In this document: one piece after another, positions 1 through 6,607 of the stretch | Layout: each line of letters opens with the position of its first letter | Position numbering within the stretch: position 1 is the stretch's first letter | NCBI GenBank assembly: GCA_002506645.1 | Contig: DAXY01000113.1 | Coordinates: 1-6,607, forward strand | Origin: Vulcanisaeta distributa | GTDB taxonomy: Archaea; Thermoproteota; Thermoprotei; Thermoproteales; Thermocladiaceae | Length of the DNA: 6,607 bases | Direction of reading: 5' to 3' | Notes under the pieces: generated by a model | Database searches by the model: none | What the model was told of the DNA's origin: nothing | What the model saw: the letters and a program-made list of their open reading frames with translations, nothing else | Made by a program: the position numbers and the translations under genes

Positions 1-1044
1 CGTGATTAGGAAGTTGCCCCTTGGGTCCTCCACGAATTCCCCGAAGACGCTGGAATTCCTCCTCACGAATTCCTCAGCCCTGCCTAAGTCCCTCGCGTAC
101 ACCCTGGCTGAGAATGGTATTATGGCGATGGAGCCCACGCTATACCAGGCATTGAACTCCCTATTAAGGGCGTCAACGACACTCCTCGCCAGCGACCACC
201 ACCTGTAGAGTTGCCTACACCAGTCATTGAGGGCGTCAACACTCCTCAGATAAACCACTTGACTATAGTAGTCGCCACTTATGACCCCCTGAACCACGTA
301 ATCACTGCCGTGGAAAATAGCACCGGTCGAGTATGGGTTAACCCTCAATTCACTGACTATGGCATTTAATACATCGTCAGGTAGTTCAAGGCCCCTAAGC
401 CCCGCCTCATTAATCCTCCTGAATGGGTGGGGCCTACCCATTGAGTCAATTACGATTAACGGCGCGATAAACTCCCTATAATCACCCTTATCAAAGCCGT
501 AATTCAGCACTAGGTCTACGAGTTTAACCCAGGACCTGTAGGTATCGCGTTCATAGATGAAGCCGCCAACCAGCGGTAGGGCCCAGCCACCGCCACGCTC
601 GCTTTCCCGAACCTCAACATTGACCATAGGCCTGACGGGCCTACGCCCAGGCCTATAACTCTCATGAACTGCCTTGATTAAGGCATTGACGTTTCGTTCC
701 TTAAATGACCCCCTTAGGTCTATCACGTTCACCGTGGACCTAACAATATCCGCCACGCCCCTATCCACTATTAACGCCTCCATCTTCCCATCCCTGAAAA
801 ATCGCATTAATACATCACCAACCCCGTTGTAGTCGAGGCCGAAGATTATCAATGTGTCGATCCAGTTAATCCTCGCCAATGTGGCCACCATGTAGTTAAT
901 GCCGACCGGTGTGTATAGGTTGCCAATTATCCCAATGAGACTGACGTCACTGCCCAGCAACTCCTTAACCTGGTCAATGCGGCTCCACAGTGTTACTATG
1001 GCTATGTTCGATTCCTCATTAATAACCTCGTAATTAAACCTCAC
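1..1044 (-). CDS. Thymidylate synthase (ThyA)-like protein, apparently catalytically degenerate; 3' end beyond window
   Basis: The frame is open without a stop for 348 codons from a GTG at 1044 to the left edge, so the C-terminus is missing. GTG is the only ATG/GTG/TTG start codon between an in-frame upstream stop (TAA) and residue 52. Residues ~14-95 (IAIVTLW, then GNLYTPVGINYMV, then a GLDYNGVG loop) resemble the N-terminal domain of archaeal ThyA proteins, which is related to MtrA-like/DUF4346 proteins. Residues ~230-330 follow the ThyA core: NPYSTGAI (236-243), a beta segment ending in YLRSVD (265-270), a long helix, then SIAIIPFSARVYARD (305-319). By my hand alignment to E. coli ThyA, R267-S268-D270 match Arg166-Ser167-Asp169 and Y316 matches Tyr209. 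The catalytic Cys146 position is S247, Asn177 is Q278, His207 is R314, and the paired phosphate-binding arginines are replaced by T240-G241. The only visible cysteine is C276. ThyA normally methylates dUMP to dTMP; this protein probably cannot. The fold assignment is fairly secure and the role unknown. Confidence 0.72.
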   Translation of the reverse strand, partial: MRFNYEVINEESNIAIVTLWSRIDQVKELLGSDVSLIGIIGNLYTPVGINYMVATLARINWIDTLIIFGLDYNGVGDVLMRFFRDGKMEALIVDRGVADIVRSTVNVIDLRGSFKERNVNALIKAVHESYRPGRRPVRPMVNVEVRESERGGGWALPLVGGFIYERDTYRSWVKLVDLVLNYGFDKGDYREFIAPLIVIDSMGRPHPFRRINEAGLRGLELPDDVLNAIVSELRVNPYSTGAIFHGSDYVVQGVISGDYYSQVVYLRSVDALNDWCRQLYRWWSLARSVVDALNREFNAWYSVGSIAIIPFSARVYARDLGRAEEFVRRNSSVFGEFVEDPRGNFLIT

Positions 1045-1068
1045 GGGATATCGATACTCACAAGTAGG

Positions 1069-1076
1069 TTATTAAT
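1069..1076 (-). promoter_or_regulatory. TATA-like box upstream of the ThyA-like gene
   Basis: On the minus strand this reads ATTAATAA, preceded by the purine-rich AAGG, in the 47 bp gap after the protease gene. It lies about 25-32 nt before the GTG start at 1044. That is the spacing expected for an archaeal TATA box on a leaderless or nearly leaderless transcript. No Shine-Dalgarno sequence is visible before the GTG, which fits. The ThyA-like gene may therefore be transcribed separately from the pyr genes, although read-through cannot be excluded. No T-rich terminator is seen in the gap. Confidence 0.4.
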
Positions 1077-1091
1077 CCTTGCTGCGGTACT

Positions 1092-1742
1092 CTAGAGCAC
1101 AAAGCCCGGCACTAACAGGGCTATCGAGATTATGAAGGCCGTGGCCCAAACCCTAACGTCCCTCCTAAACACCCTAAACCCATCAAGCATTATCCCCGGC
1201 AGGGCCAGCGGGAGCATGTTAAAGAAGCCAAGCCAGGCATTGACGGCGTAAACCAGGTATACGTAGAATGAGAATGGGCCAGGCAGTAGTAGCCAGAGCA
1301 GTAGGAATACCACGGCAAAGGCCATGTTGGTGGCGGGGCCGGCTAGGGCTATCTTCAACTCATCACTCCTCGATGGGTAGCCCCAGACCTTCGGCCCAAT
1401 CACCGTCGCGCCCGGCGTCGCTATTATGAAGAACCTAGTCAACGCCGTGGCCAGGGCCAGCAATAGGCCAATCCACCAGGCCCTGAAGTAGGCTATGTAG
1501 CCCAGCCTCCTGGCCACCTCCCTATGCATTAGCTCATGGCCCAGGAACCCTGTCAGCACCGCTATGAAGGTGGCTATTAACCCGCCTATGCTCCGTAACG
1601 TGCCGAAGAGTAGGGCGAAGGCTATGGTCATGGCGATGAGCGCCACCACTATGTCCCTAACCTCATGCCTATATGGCCTAAACGGCACTCCATAACCACC
1701 GCCCCAGTAGTTAAGGTCCATCGGGGTGCGTTGATTAACCAT
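1092..1742 (-). CDS. Site-2 protease-type (M50 family) membrane metallopeptidase
   Basis: This is a 216-residue polytopic membrane protein with hydrophobic stretches at about 31-47, 52-68, 88-105, 131-153, 158-178 and 198-216. The zinc-binding motif HELMH is at 69-73 inside the second membrane segment, with E70 as the catalytic glutamate. GPATN (135-139) and NMLP (175-178) followed by LDG (186-188, D187 the third zinc ligand) are the other site-2 protease signatures, so the active site looks intact. There is no PDZ or CBS domain, so it is a minimal member of the family. Such enzymes cleave transmembrane segments of substrate proteins, often regulators; the substrate here is unknown. The ATG at 1742 overlaps the pyrD stop by 8 nt, indicating co-transcription with the pyr cluster. 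A second in-frame ATG (residue 8, position 1721) is a plausible alternative start, since a TATA-like sequence lies about 25 nt before it. Family assignment is strong; biological role is open. Confidence 0.88.
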   Translation of the reverse strand: MVNQRTPMDLNYWGGGYGVPFRPYRHEVRDIVVALIAMTIAFALLFGTLRSIGGLIATFIAVLTGFLGHELMHREVARRLGYIAYFRAWWIGLLLALATALTRFFIIATPGATVIGPKVWGYPSRSDELKIALAGPATNMAFAVVFLLLWLLLPGPFSFYVYLVYAVNAWLGFFNMLPLALPGIMLDGFRVFRRDVRVWATAFIISIALLVPGFVL

Positions 1743-2712
1743 TTATTAAAGCCTTTTCACCTGTCAAGTACGCCAACACCTCCCTAAATAATCTATTAAA
1801 TACGAAGGGGCCCTCGTATGCGAATGCCGTAACCACACCAACCATGTTGGCGCCACTCCTCATTAAATCAATTACCTGCCACCCATGGAACACGCCGCCA
1901 AGCCCAATTACCGGGCCAGTGAAGCCCCACTTCCTGGCCTTGGTTATTAACGACCTAGTGATTGGGTAGATTGGGCAGCCGCTCAAGCCTCCATAACCCA
2001 CCGAGACCTTGGGCTCCCTTATTGGTAGCGTATTCGCTATCGTCAAACCGAAACCACGTTTATCAACCATGCCCGTTAACCACCTATAAAATCCAGCATC
2101 AACGCCGAGGGGGACCTTGATGAATAAGGTCCCTGAAAACGACTCAACGCCCCTGAGGAGCTCACCTAGGTAATCCCTATTTGATGCCCATGAGCCGCGG
2201 TACGTTGGGCTACTTACATTCAACTCCACAGCATCCACGCCATACCCCCTTAACCTGCTCAGCATGTACATGAACTCCTCAATTGAGAAGCCCGCTAGGC
2301 TAATGATTACGTAGGTACCGAGCCTATGCAATTCATGTACTAGGCTTGGTAATCGGCTTAGGAAGTCCGTGAAGCCCCTCGATGGTAAGCCCATGGCGTT
2401 AACCATGGCCTTCAGGGCTGGGTACTTAACGATCCGCGGCCTCGGATTCCCAACGCGCGGCCTGAGCGTTATTGAGCCTATGGTTATGAAGCCCACACCC
2501 ACCTGCGCAATCCGTGGCGCCAGGAAGCCATCCTTGTCAATACCTGCGCCCAGCCCTATTGGGTTCTTAATCAACTTACCGCCTAATTCGATGGGCATTT
2601 CAATTCCATAACCACGGTAACCGACAAAGCCTCCCCTAATGAGTGCGTGGGATACTTCATAGGTAAACTCAGGAGGTAGGTAATTAATTAGTTCGAGCAT
2701 CCGCGCCAACAC
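1735..2712 (-). CDS. pyrD: Dihydroorotate dehydrogenase (PyrD), class 2-like / serine type
   Basis: This FMN enzyme oxidises dihydroorotate to orotate, the fourth step of UMP synthesis. It is a 325-residue TIM-barrel protein. GIDKDG (58-62) and GSITLRPRVGNPRPR (79-93) form the early FMN/substrate region, and NAMGLPSRG (105-113) the substrate loop. ELNVSSP (163-169) carries the catalytic base, with S168 where class 1A/1B enzymes have cysteine. IANT (225-228), GGLSG (241-245) and IGLGGV (269-274) complete the FMN site. A short N-terminal helix (about 5-27) resembles that of class 2, quinone-linked enzymes, and no pyrK-like partner lies beside it; the Sulfolobus 'type 1S' also uses serine, so the class is not settled. 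The GTG start at 2712 is preferred over the ATG at 2700 because GGTGAGG, matching the archaeal anti-Shine-Dalgarno, ends about 5 nt before it. That gives a 29 nt overlap with pyrE. The end overlaps the protease gene by 8 nt. Confidence 0.93.
   Translation of the reverse strand: MLARMLELINYLPPEFTYEVSHALIRGGFVGYRGYGIEMPIELGGKLIKNPIGLGAGIDKDGFLAPRIAQVGVGFITIGSITLRPRVGNPRPRIVKYPALKAMVNAMGLPSRGFTDFLSRLPSLVHELHRLGTYVIISLAGFSIEEFMYMLSRLRGYGVDAVELNVSSPTYRGSWASNRDYLGELLRGVESFSGTLFIKVPLGVDAGFYRWLTGMVDKRGFGLTIANTLPIREPKVSVGYGGLSGCPIYPITRSLITKARKWGFTGPVIGLGGVFHGWQVIDLMRSGANMVGVVTAFAYEGPFVFNRLFREVLAYLTGEKALING
1742..1750 (-). promoter_or_regulatory. Possible internal TATA-like box for the protease gene
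   Basis: The minus strand reads TTTAATAAA at the very end of pyrD. Its centre is about 25 nt before the second in-frame ATG of the protease (1721), the distance expected if that ATG opens a leaderless transcript. It would allow the protease to be expressed apart from the pyr operon. It could equally be chance, because the sequence also encodes pyrD residues A-L-I-N. Confidence 0.25.
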
Positions 2713-3310
2713 GCGTCCTCACCAGGTAATCAACTATCGACTTACGCAACTCCTCATTAATTAACCCGTTCCTAAAGAGGACGTCTATTATTTCCGTAAC
2801 CCTCAGCAATGCGAATGCATTAATGCCCTCCCTACCCACCACCTCGAGGCCGCCCTGCTCCCTATCTACGAGGGCTGCGGCCACGACAACCTGGCCGCCG
2901 TGATCCCTAACAATCCTAATGGCCCTCATTATTGAGCCTCCGGTGGTCATAACATCATCGATCACCGCAACCCTCATGCCGCGCCTAAGGTCGCCCTCGA
3001 TGAGCTTGGAAGTGCCGTGCTCCTTGACCTCCTTCCTAACGTAGATGATCCCCCTATCGAGCTCGTAGGCCACCATCGACGCCCAGGGAATACCTGCCGT
3101 CTCTATACCCGCAACCACGTCGATTCCAAACCTCGATAGTGACTCGGCCATGGCCCTAACCAACCTCCTGTAGATGGTTGGGTACGTTAGCGCGAGCCTC
3201 ATGTCGATGTAGAATGGGCTCTCAATACCACTGGTTAATTTAAAGCGCCCAAACTTTATCGCGCCAATCCTATGTAGGTCAATTATTAAGTCGTCATACT
3301 GCATAGTCAC
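2684..3310 (-). CDS. pyrE: Orotate phosphoribosyltransferase
   Basis: PyrE joins orotate to PRPP to give OMP, step five of UMP synthesis, as a cytosolic dimer. The 208-residue length is typical. Conserved elements include [16 protein letters not shown] (23-38), which holds the orotate/PRPP-contacting lysine K24; the flexible catalytic loop [15 protein letters not shown] (92-106); the PRPP-binding signature [13 protein letters not shown] (114-126) with the acidic pair D118-D119; and VDREQGG (148-154). All key positions are present, so the enzyme should be active. The GTG start at 3310 overlaps the pyrI stop as GTGA, suggesting translational coupling. An ATG two codons later (3304) is an alternative that changes the protein by two residues. 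The 3' end overlaps pyrD by 29 nt. No OMP decarboxylase (pyrF) is fused or adjacent. Confidence 0.96.
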   Translation of the reverse strand: MTMQYDDLIIDLHRIGAIKFGRFKLTSGIESPFYIDMRLALTYPTIYRRLVRAMAESLSRFGIDVVAGIETAGIPWASMVAYELDRGIIYVRKEVKEHGTSKLIEGDLRRGMRVAVIDDVMTTGGSIMRAIRIVRDHGGQVVVAAALVDREQGGLEVVGREGINAFALLRVTEIIDVLFRNGLINEELRKSIVDYLVRTRVGADARTN

Positions 3311-3786
3311 GCCAGCCCGAAGTACTTCTCTATATCGCTTAGTTCATGTATCGTGCCGCAATAATCACATATGAGCCTAGGCGGTTCCCTGGATAATACC
3401 CGAAACCTACTCCTAATTGGCTCCCTCTGTTGGTTCGTTATGCATTTCGGGTTCTTGCACCTAAGCGACCCCTCTATCACGTCCGGTATTGAGACCTTGA
3501 ACTTACTTACGACCTCGTAATCCCTGATTATGTTCACGGTTGCCGTTGGGGCTATTAGGGCTACTAGGTTGAGCTCATCCTTCGTTAATTCCCTACCCTC
3601 AATCTTGACTATGTCCTTGGCGCCCAATTTCCTACTATCCACATTCATCACGAGGGCCACCCTAAACCCCTCACGGCCGCTTATACCCAATAGCCTAAGC
3701 ACGAGCAATGCCCTACCGGCAGGTATGTGGTCAATAACAACACCATTCCTAATCTTACTAATTATCAACTCCTTCTTACTGCTCAT
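3307..3786 (-). CDS. pyrI: Aspartate carbamoyltransferase regulatory chain
   Basis: PyrI binds nucleotides and holds PyrB trimers together in the allosteric ATCase dodecamer. The 159-residue protein has the N-terminal allosteric domain (about 7-100) and C-terminal zinc domain (about 104-155). Residues matching the E. coli effector site are kept: VIDHIPA with D19-H20, KIE with K61, ATVN with N85, and K95 in YEVVSK. The zinc ligands are C110 and C115 (a CX4C pair in RCKNPKC) and C140 and C143 (CDYC), spaced as in the family. Nucleotide feedback control and assembly with PyrB are therefore expected. The ATG at 3786 overlaps the pyrB stop as ATGA, and GGTGGTG a few nt upstream may serve as Shine-Dalgarno. 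The end overlaps pyrE by 4 nt. Identification is very secure. Confidence 0.97.
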   Translation of the reverse strand: MSSKKELIISKIRNGVVIDHIPAGRALLVLRLLGISGREGFRVALVMNVDSRKLGAKDIVKIEGRELTKDELNLVALIAPTATVNIIRDYEVVSKFKVSIPDVIEGSLRCKNPKCITNQQREPIRSRFRVLSREPPRLICDYCGTIHELSDIEKYFGLA

Positions 3787-4718
3787 GGCCCACCACCGGC
3801 GAGCACGAGCTTGAGCAATGCCATTCTGAGGGGCACGCCTAGGCTGGCTTGCCTGAAGTACCTAGCCTGCGGCATGTAATCGACCGCGAAATCCACCTCA
3901 TCAACCCTCGGTAGTGGGTGTAGGATAACTAGGCCTGGTTTACCCCTATTGACGAGCTTGGGCGTGACCCTATAGGCGCCCTTAACCCTCTCATACTCCA
4001 TGGGGTCTGGGAACCTCTCCCTCTGTATCCTGACCACGTAGAGCACGTCCAAGTCGCTTATGACGCTGTATGGGTCGTCGGTCCAGTCATACAGCATCCC
4101 CCTGGAGTTCATGAACTCGATTAACTCCTGCCTAGGCCTGAGCAACTCCGGCGATATTAGGTGCAGCCTAACCCTGTAATAGGACAGGGCCTGGATCAAA
4201 GAGTTCACGACCCTGGCGTACTTGAGGTCGCCCAGTATGCCTATTGAGAGGCCATCAATGACCTTGAACTCCCGCCAAATCGTGTATAGGTCAAGCATTG
4301 CCTGCGTTGGGTGGTTTTGAGAACCATCACCCGCATTAATAACCGGCGATTCCGCGATCTCGGCCGCGAACTTGGCGGCGCCCTCAAGGCTATGCCTAAT
4401 CACTATGGCATTCGCGTATGAGTCAAGCATCCTAATAGTGTCGGCCAGGTTCTCGCCCTTCGCCATCGACGTGGCCTCAACACCGCTAAAGCCAATCACC
4501 CTACCGCCAAGCCTAAGCATTGCGGTCTCAAAGCTGAGCTTCGTCCTTGTGCTCGGCTCGAAGAAGGCCAGGGCAAGAACCTTATCGCTAAGTATGTCAA
4601 GCCTAGACTTTGCATACTTCTCCATGTTCAAGGCCTCTGAAAACAAAACCTCGAAATCCTCCCTACTGAAATCCAGCACGCTTATTACGTCTCGATTAAG
4701 CCAAGCCAAGGAACCCAC
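3783..4718 (-). CDS. pyrB: Aspartate carbamoyltransferase catalytic chain
   Basis: PyrB condenses carbamoyl phosphate with aspartate to form carbamoyl-aspartate, the committed step of pyrimidine synthesis. Numbered from the TTG at 4721, the carbamoyl-phosphate site is FEPSTRT (54-60), with IRH (R109) and HPTQ (137-140). The 80s loop is SMAKGE (85-90, K88), and [11 protein letters not shown] (164-174) and VVRIQRERF (229-237) bind aspartate. HPLPRVDE (268-275) is the domain-closure loop. All catalytic residues are present and the ~311-residue length is normal. Two adjacent in-frame codons could start the gene: TTG at 4721 or GTG at 4718. I chose GTG because it is the commoner start and falls where transcription should begin from the TATA box at 4737-4745, giving a leaderless message. 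It leads the pyr cluster and overlaps pyrI by 4 nt. Confidence 0.96.
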   Translation of the reverse strand: MGSLAWLNRDVISVLDFSREDFEVLFSEALNMEKYAKSRLDILSDKVLALAFFEPSTRTKLSFETAMLRLGGRVIGFSGVEATSMAKGENLADTIRMLDSYANAIVIRHSLEGAAKFAAEIAESPVINAGDGSQNHPTQAMLDLYTIWREFKVIDGLSIGILGDLKYARVVNSLIQALSYYRVRLHLISPELLRPRQELIEFMNSRGMLYDWTDDPYSVISDLDVLYVVRIQRERFPDPMEYERVKGAYRVTPKLVNRGKPGLVILHPLPRVDEVDFAVDYMPQARYFRQASLGVPLRMALLKLVLAGGGP

Positions 4719-4736
4719 CAAGACGTTAATAACTAA

Positions 4737-4745
4737 TTTAATAAA
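4737..4745 (-). promoter_or_regulatory. TATA box of the pyrBIED operon
   Basis: The minus strand reads TTTATTAAA, preceded by GAAACC as a possible TFB-recognition element. Its centre is about 23 nt before the GTG start of pyrB (4718), so transcription should begin at or near the start codon. No Shine-Dalgarno sequence precedes the start, which fits a leaderless transcript. It is the best promoter candidate in the window and the only obvious one serving pyrB, pyrI, pyrE and pyrD. Confidence 0.55.
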
Positions 4746-4747
4746 GG

Positions 4748-4760
4748 TTTCTTCGAGAAA
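4748..4760. promoter_or_regulatory. Short inverted repeat beside the pyrB promoter
   Basis: TTTCT-TCG-AGAAA is a perfect 5 bp inverted repeat with a 3 bp centre. It touches the upstream flank of the pyrB TATA/BRE region and begins 14 bp after the stop of the upstream glycosidase-like gene. It could be an operator for a dimeric regulator or a weak 3' hairpin of the upstream transcript. The stem is too short to call either with confidence, and no T-run follows it on the minus strand. Confidence 0.25.
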
Positions 4761-4773
4761 TGGGGCGTATTTA

Positions 4774-6607
4774 TTATGAACTCAATATCCTAATGGAGAA
4801 CCTACCACCGTGTATAACCCTGACAGCACCGCCCGTTATTACCTCGTATTTACAACCATCGCACTGAACCTCCCTAGGCATGATTGGTGGGTCTATCAGC
4901 AATTCGTATTGCCCATCACCAATGGGCTTGCCCGGCCCTTCATAGTTTATCACGAACTCATTGCCCCTCATTTGCGCGCCCACGCTCCTCACGATACCGT
5001 AAATCGTCAATAGGTTGCTCGCCGTAACCCCACGCCTTAGTAAGTCCGTGGGCATGCCCCTAAACAGCACTGGCGGGTCCAATAAGTCATTTATTACCAA
5101 GTCCCTAATGAGCATTATGAAGTCCGCCGCGGCCCAGCCATGGGGCGCATCGCCCTGCCCACCCCTCCCAGTAATTATTGATATTCCCTCGGCCCAGCCG
5201 TATGTGGGCGATGCGTGGTTCACGATCCAAGCCAAGTACTTACCGACGCGATCCCTATCGCCGAGTATTGCCCAGGAGTGGGCCATATTCATCGTTAGGT
5301 AACTGCCGTAGGTACCCCATTGATGCGTGTTCACTATCCCACCGTCCAACCCATACAATTCCTCAGCAACCTCAAGCGTTTTCCTGACCAATGGGTTGTC
5401 CAGCGGCAGGGCCATTGTTGGCCACACAACCGCTACTACCCTGGTCATTGCTGAATCCGCAACCCTCTCGGGCGCCGGGACTATGTAGTCAATGCCGAGC
5501 CTCGACCTTACGATGTTTATTGAATTGATTAGGGCGTCCGTGAACTCATTCTGTAATTTAACAACCCACTCGTAATCCTCATTACCGATTTCCCTAAGTA
5601 CCTTGCCCAACTCCCTCAGTCCGGCGATGGCCCACATGTCGTCCCAATAGTGGTGATCCACGGGCCCCGTATCCTCGGCGGACCAGGACAGCGGTAGCAA
5701 TCCCCTTACCGCCTCATCACCCGCCACCTCCCTATTACTCTCTAGCCACTCAACCCCACGCCTGATCACTGGGTACCACCTCCTCAGTACGTCGTAATCC
5801 CTCGTTAACTGCACATACTTACCCACTGCCCAGAGGACCTGCCCATTGGCATCGTACTCCCTCACCTCGAAGTCCACGGCCTTGAAATAGCCGCTTGGGT
5901 CAGCCCTCCTCAATAACTCCTCAATCACGGCCCTGCCCATGTCCGCGAGGTTTGAGATTGTGAGGGCGGTGGACATGTATGAGCCATCCCTTATCCAGAA
6001 TAGGTGGTAAATCAATGGGCCTGGCGTTATCTTACCACCGTCCCAGAGCATCACTAGATTAGCTATTGATTGGCGGAGTATATCACCAATGGCGCTGCCG
6101 CCTATTGATATTGAGAGGGACTTGCTATTTATTGAGTCCCAACTACGTAGTTCCAAGCCCACATCGCCGTCAGTTATGGACTTGACCAGGGCCCTATTAT
6201 GCGGCGTATTCCTTAGCGGGTCCAGCGGGGCCTTAATCCTGACCCCCCATCCATCATTGGCGCCTTTAATGGCGGCGTTGAAGCCGAGGGCTGCGTGGGC
6301 CCAACCAAACTCATCGCTGGCGCTGAGCTCGTTATTGAGCCTACCGAGCGCCGCATCTTCGCTAGCATCCCTATTGATGCTGTATGAACCGAATTGGGAC
6401 GGCTCGCCATCCGCCGTGAGCGCCAATTCGCCGTTAATCGTTATGAACCAGCCATCCCTCTCAACACCTGCGTCCCTAACCTCGGTAATGTGGTCAACAT
6501 TGTATGGCCTGGTTACCAAGTAAACTATGTAATTGCCTGGTAGGCCGGTCAGTCTTAGGTCCGTGACCAACACGTCAACCCCGGACTTGCTGGCCACGGT
6601 TGACCTA
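4774..6607 (-). CDS. GH15/glucoamylase-like (alpha/alpha)6-barrel glycosidase-type protein, probably 5'-truncated by the window
   Basis: The frame is open to the right edge. A GTG at 6597 gives 607 residues, but the codons before it are also open and the protein begins abruptly in a beta-rich domain, so the true start and any signal peptide probably lie outside. Numbered from that GTG, residues ~1-165 are beta-rich and resemble the N-terminal sandwich of archaeal/bacterial GH15 proteins. Residues ~170-505 show the six-hairpin glycosidase pattern: FWIRDGSYM (200-208, the WxRDG substrate-site motif), [16 protein letters not shown] (252-267), SAEDTG (306-311, E308 a candidate acid), [13 protein letters not shown] (315-327), YGWAEG (466-471, E470 a second candidate) and PHGWAAAD (485-492). 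A small C-terminal beta region (~510-607) holds the only two cysteines, C579 and C582. Relatives hydrolyse alpha-glucans, trehalose or dextran-type sugars; the substrate cannot be read from sequence. It precedes the pyr operon but seems unrelated to it. Confidence 0.7.
   Translation of the reverse strand, partial: RSTVASKSGVDVLVTDLRLTGLPGNYIVYLVTRPYNVDHITEVRDAGVERDGWFITINGELALTADGEPSQFGSYSINRDASEDAALGRLNNELSASDEFGWAHAALGFNAAIKGANDGWGVRIKAPLDPLRNTPHNRALVKSITDGDVGLELRSWDSINSKSLSISIGGSAIGDILRQSIANLVMLWDGGKITPGPLIYHLFWIRDGSYMSTALTISNLADMGRAVIEELLRRADPSGYFKAVDFEVREYDANGQVLWAVGKYVQLTRDYDVLRRWYPVIRRGVEWLESNREVAGDEAVRGLLPLSWSAEDTGPVDHHYWDDMWAIAGLRELGKVLREIGNEDYEWVVKLQNEFTDALINSINIVRSRLGIDYIVPAPERVADSAMTRVVAVVWPTMALPLDNPLVRKTLEVAEELYGLDGGIVNTHQWGTYGSYLTMNMAHSWAILGDRDRVGKYLAWIVNHASPTYGWAEGISIITGRGGQGDAPHGWAAADFIMLIRDLVINDLLDPPVLFRGMPTDLLRRGVTASNLLTIYGIVRSVGAQMRGNEFVINYEGPGKPIGDGQYELLIDPPIMPREVQCDGCKYEVITGGAVRVIHGGRFSIRILSS

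Noticed and set aside
2..208. Plus-strand 68-codon open frame at the left edge
   Set aside because: It lies wholly opposite the ThyA-like gene, which has recognisable motifs; the product has a low-complexity Ser/Leu composition and no family features.
1..1044. Left 1 kb read as non-coding or as a pseudogene
   Set aside because: One minus-strand frame is uninterrupted for 348 codons with recognisable ThyA-like motifs; the altered active-site residues are substitutions, with no frameshift or premature stop.
1045..1091. Transcription terminator after the protease gene
   Set aside because: No T-run or stable hairpin is visible on the minus strand in this gap, only a TATA-like box.
4372..4779. 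Plus-strand 135-codon open frame
   Set aside because: It is antisense to the 5' half of pyrB, including the conserved STRT region, and continues across the pyr promoter; its Ser/Leu-rich composition is typical of a shadow frame.
6213..6410. Minus-strand 65-codon open frame in an alternative frame
   Set aside because: It is nested in the GH15-like gene in another frame, with low-complexity composition and no supporting start signal.
6089..6523. Plus-strand 144-codon open frame
   Set aside because: It lies opposite the GH15-like gene and its product is a Ser/Pro/Ala/Leu-rich shadow with no domain.
1..6607. CRISPR repeats, tRNA/rRNA genes, insertion sequences
   Set aside because: No regularly spaced repeats, cloverleaf sequences, transposase motifs or terminal inverted repeats were noticed, and nearly all sequence is accounted for by protein genes.

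Overview
The window looks like part of a hyperthermophilic crenarchaeal chromosome, most likely of the Thermoproteales (Vulcanisaeta/Caldivirga type). This is inferred from gene content, frequent AGG/CTA/ATA codons, GTG and TTG starts, AT-rich TATA-like boxes lying about 20-30 nt before start codons (leaderless-type transcripts), and a PyrB-PyrI pair encoded side by side as in other archaea. The genus is a guess. Every gene supported here lies on the minus strand, so transcription runs from high to low coordinates. Coding density is very high: the only intergenic gaps are about 50 bp each.

In transcription order: (1) 6607-4774, a large protein of the (alpha/alpha)6-barrel glycosidase type (GH15/glucoamylase-like), whose 5' end probably lies outside the window. 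(2) A ~50 bp gap with a short inverted repeat and a strong TATA-like box. (3) A tightly packed pyrimidine biosynthesis cluster: pyrB (aspartate carbamoyltransferase catalytic chain), pyrI (regulatory chain), pyrE (orotate phosphoribosyltransferase) and pyrD (dihydroorotate dehydrogenase). All are joined by overlaps of 4, 4 and 29 nt. (4) A membrane metallopeptidase of the site-2-protease (M50) type, overlapping the end of pyrD by 8 nt and so attached to the same operon. (5) A ~47 bp gap with a second TATA-like box. (6) An open frame filling positions 1044-1 and running off the left edge. I read it as a homologue of archaeal thymidylate synthase (ThyA fold, with an N-terminal domain typical of the archaeal enzymes) that has lost the nucleophilic cysteine and several substrate-binding residues.

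The pyr genes supply steps 2 (PyrB/PyrI), 4 (PyrD) and 5 (PyrE) of UMP synthesis. carAB, pyrC and pyrF are not in this window. PyrI retains the nucleotide-site and zinc-site residues, so allosteric feedback on the ATCase is expected. The two least ordinary items are the degenerate ThyA-like protein and the S2P-type protease carried at the tail of a pyrimidine operon. The ThyA-like gene sits just downstream of a pathway that feeds dUMP, the normal ThyA substrate. No RNA genes, CRISPR arrays, insertion sequences or long repeats were seen.
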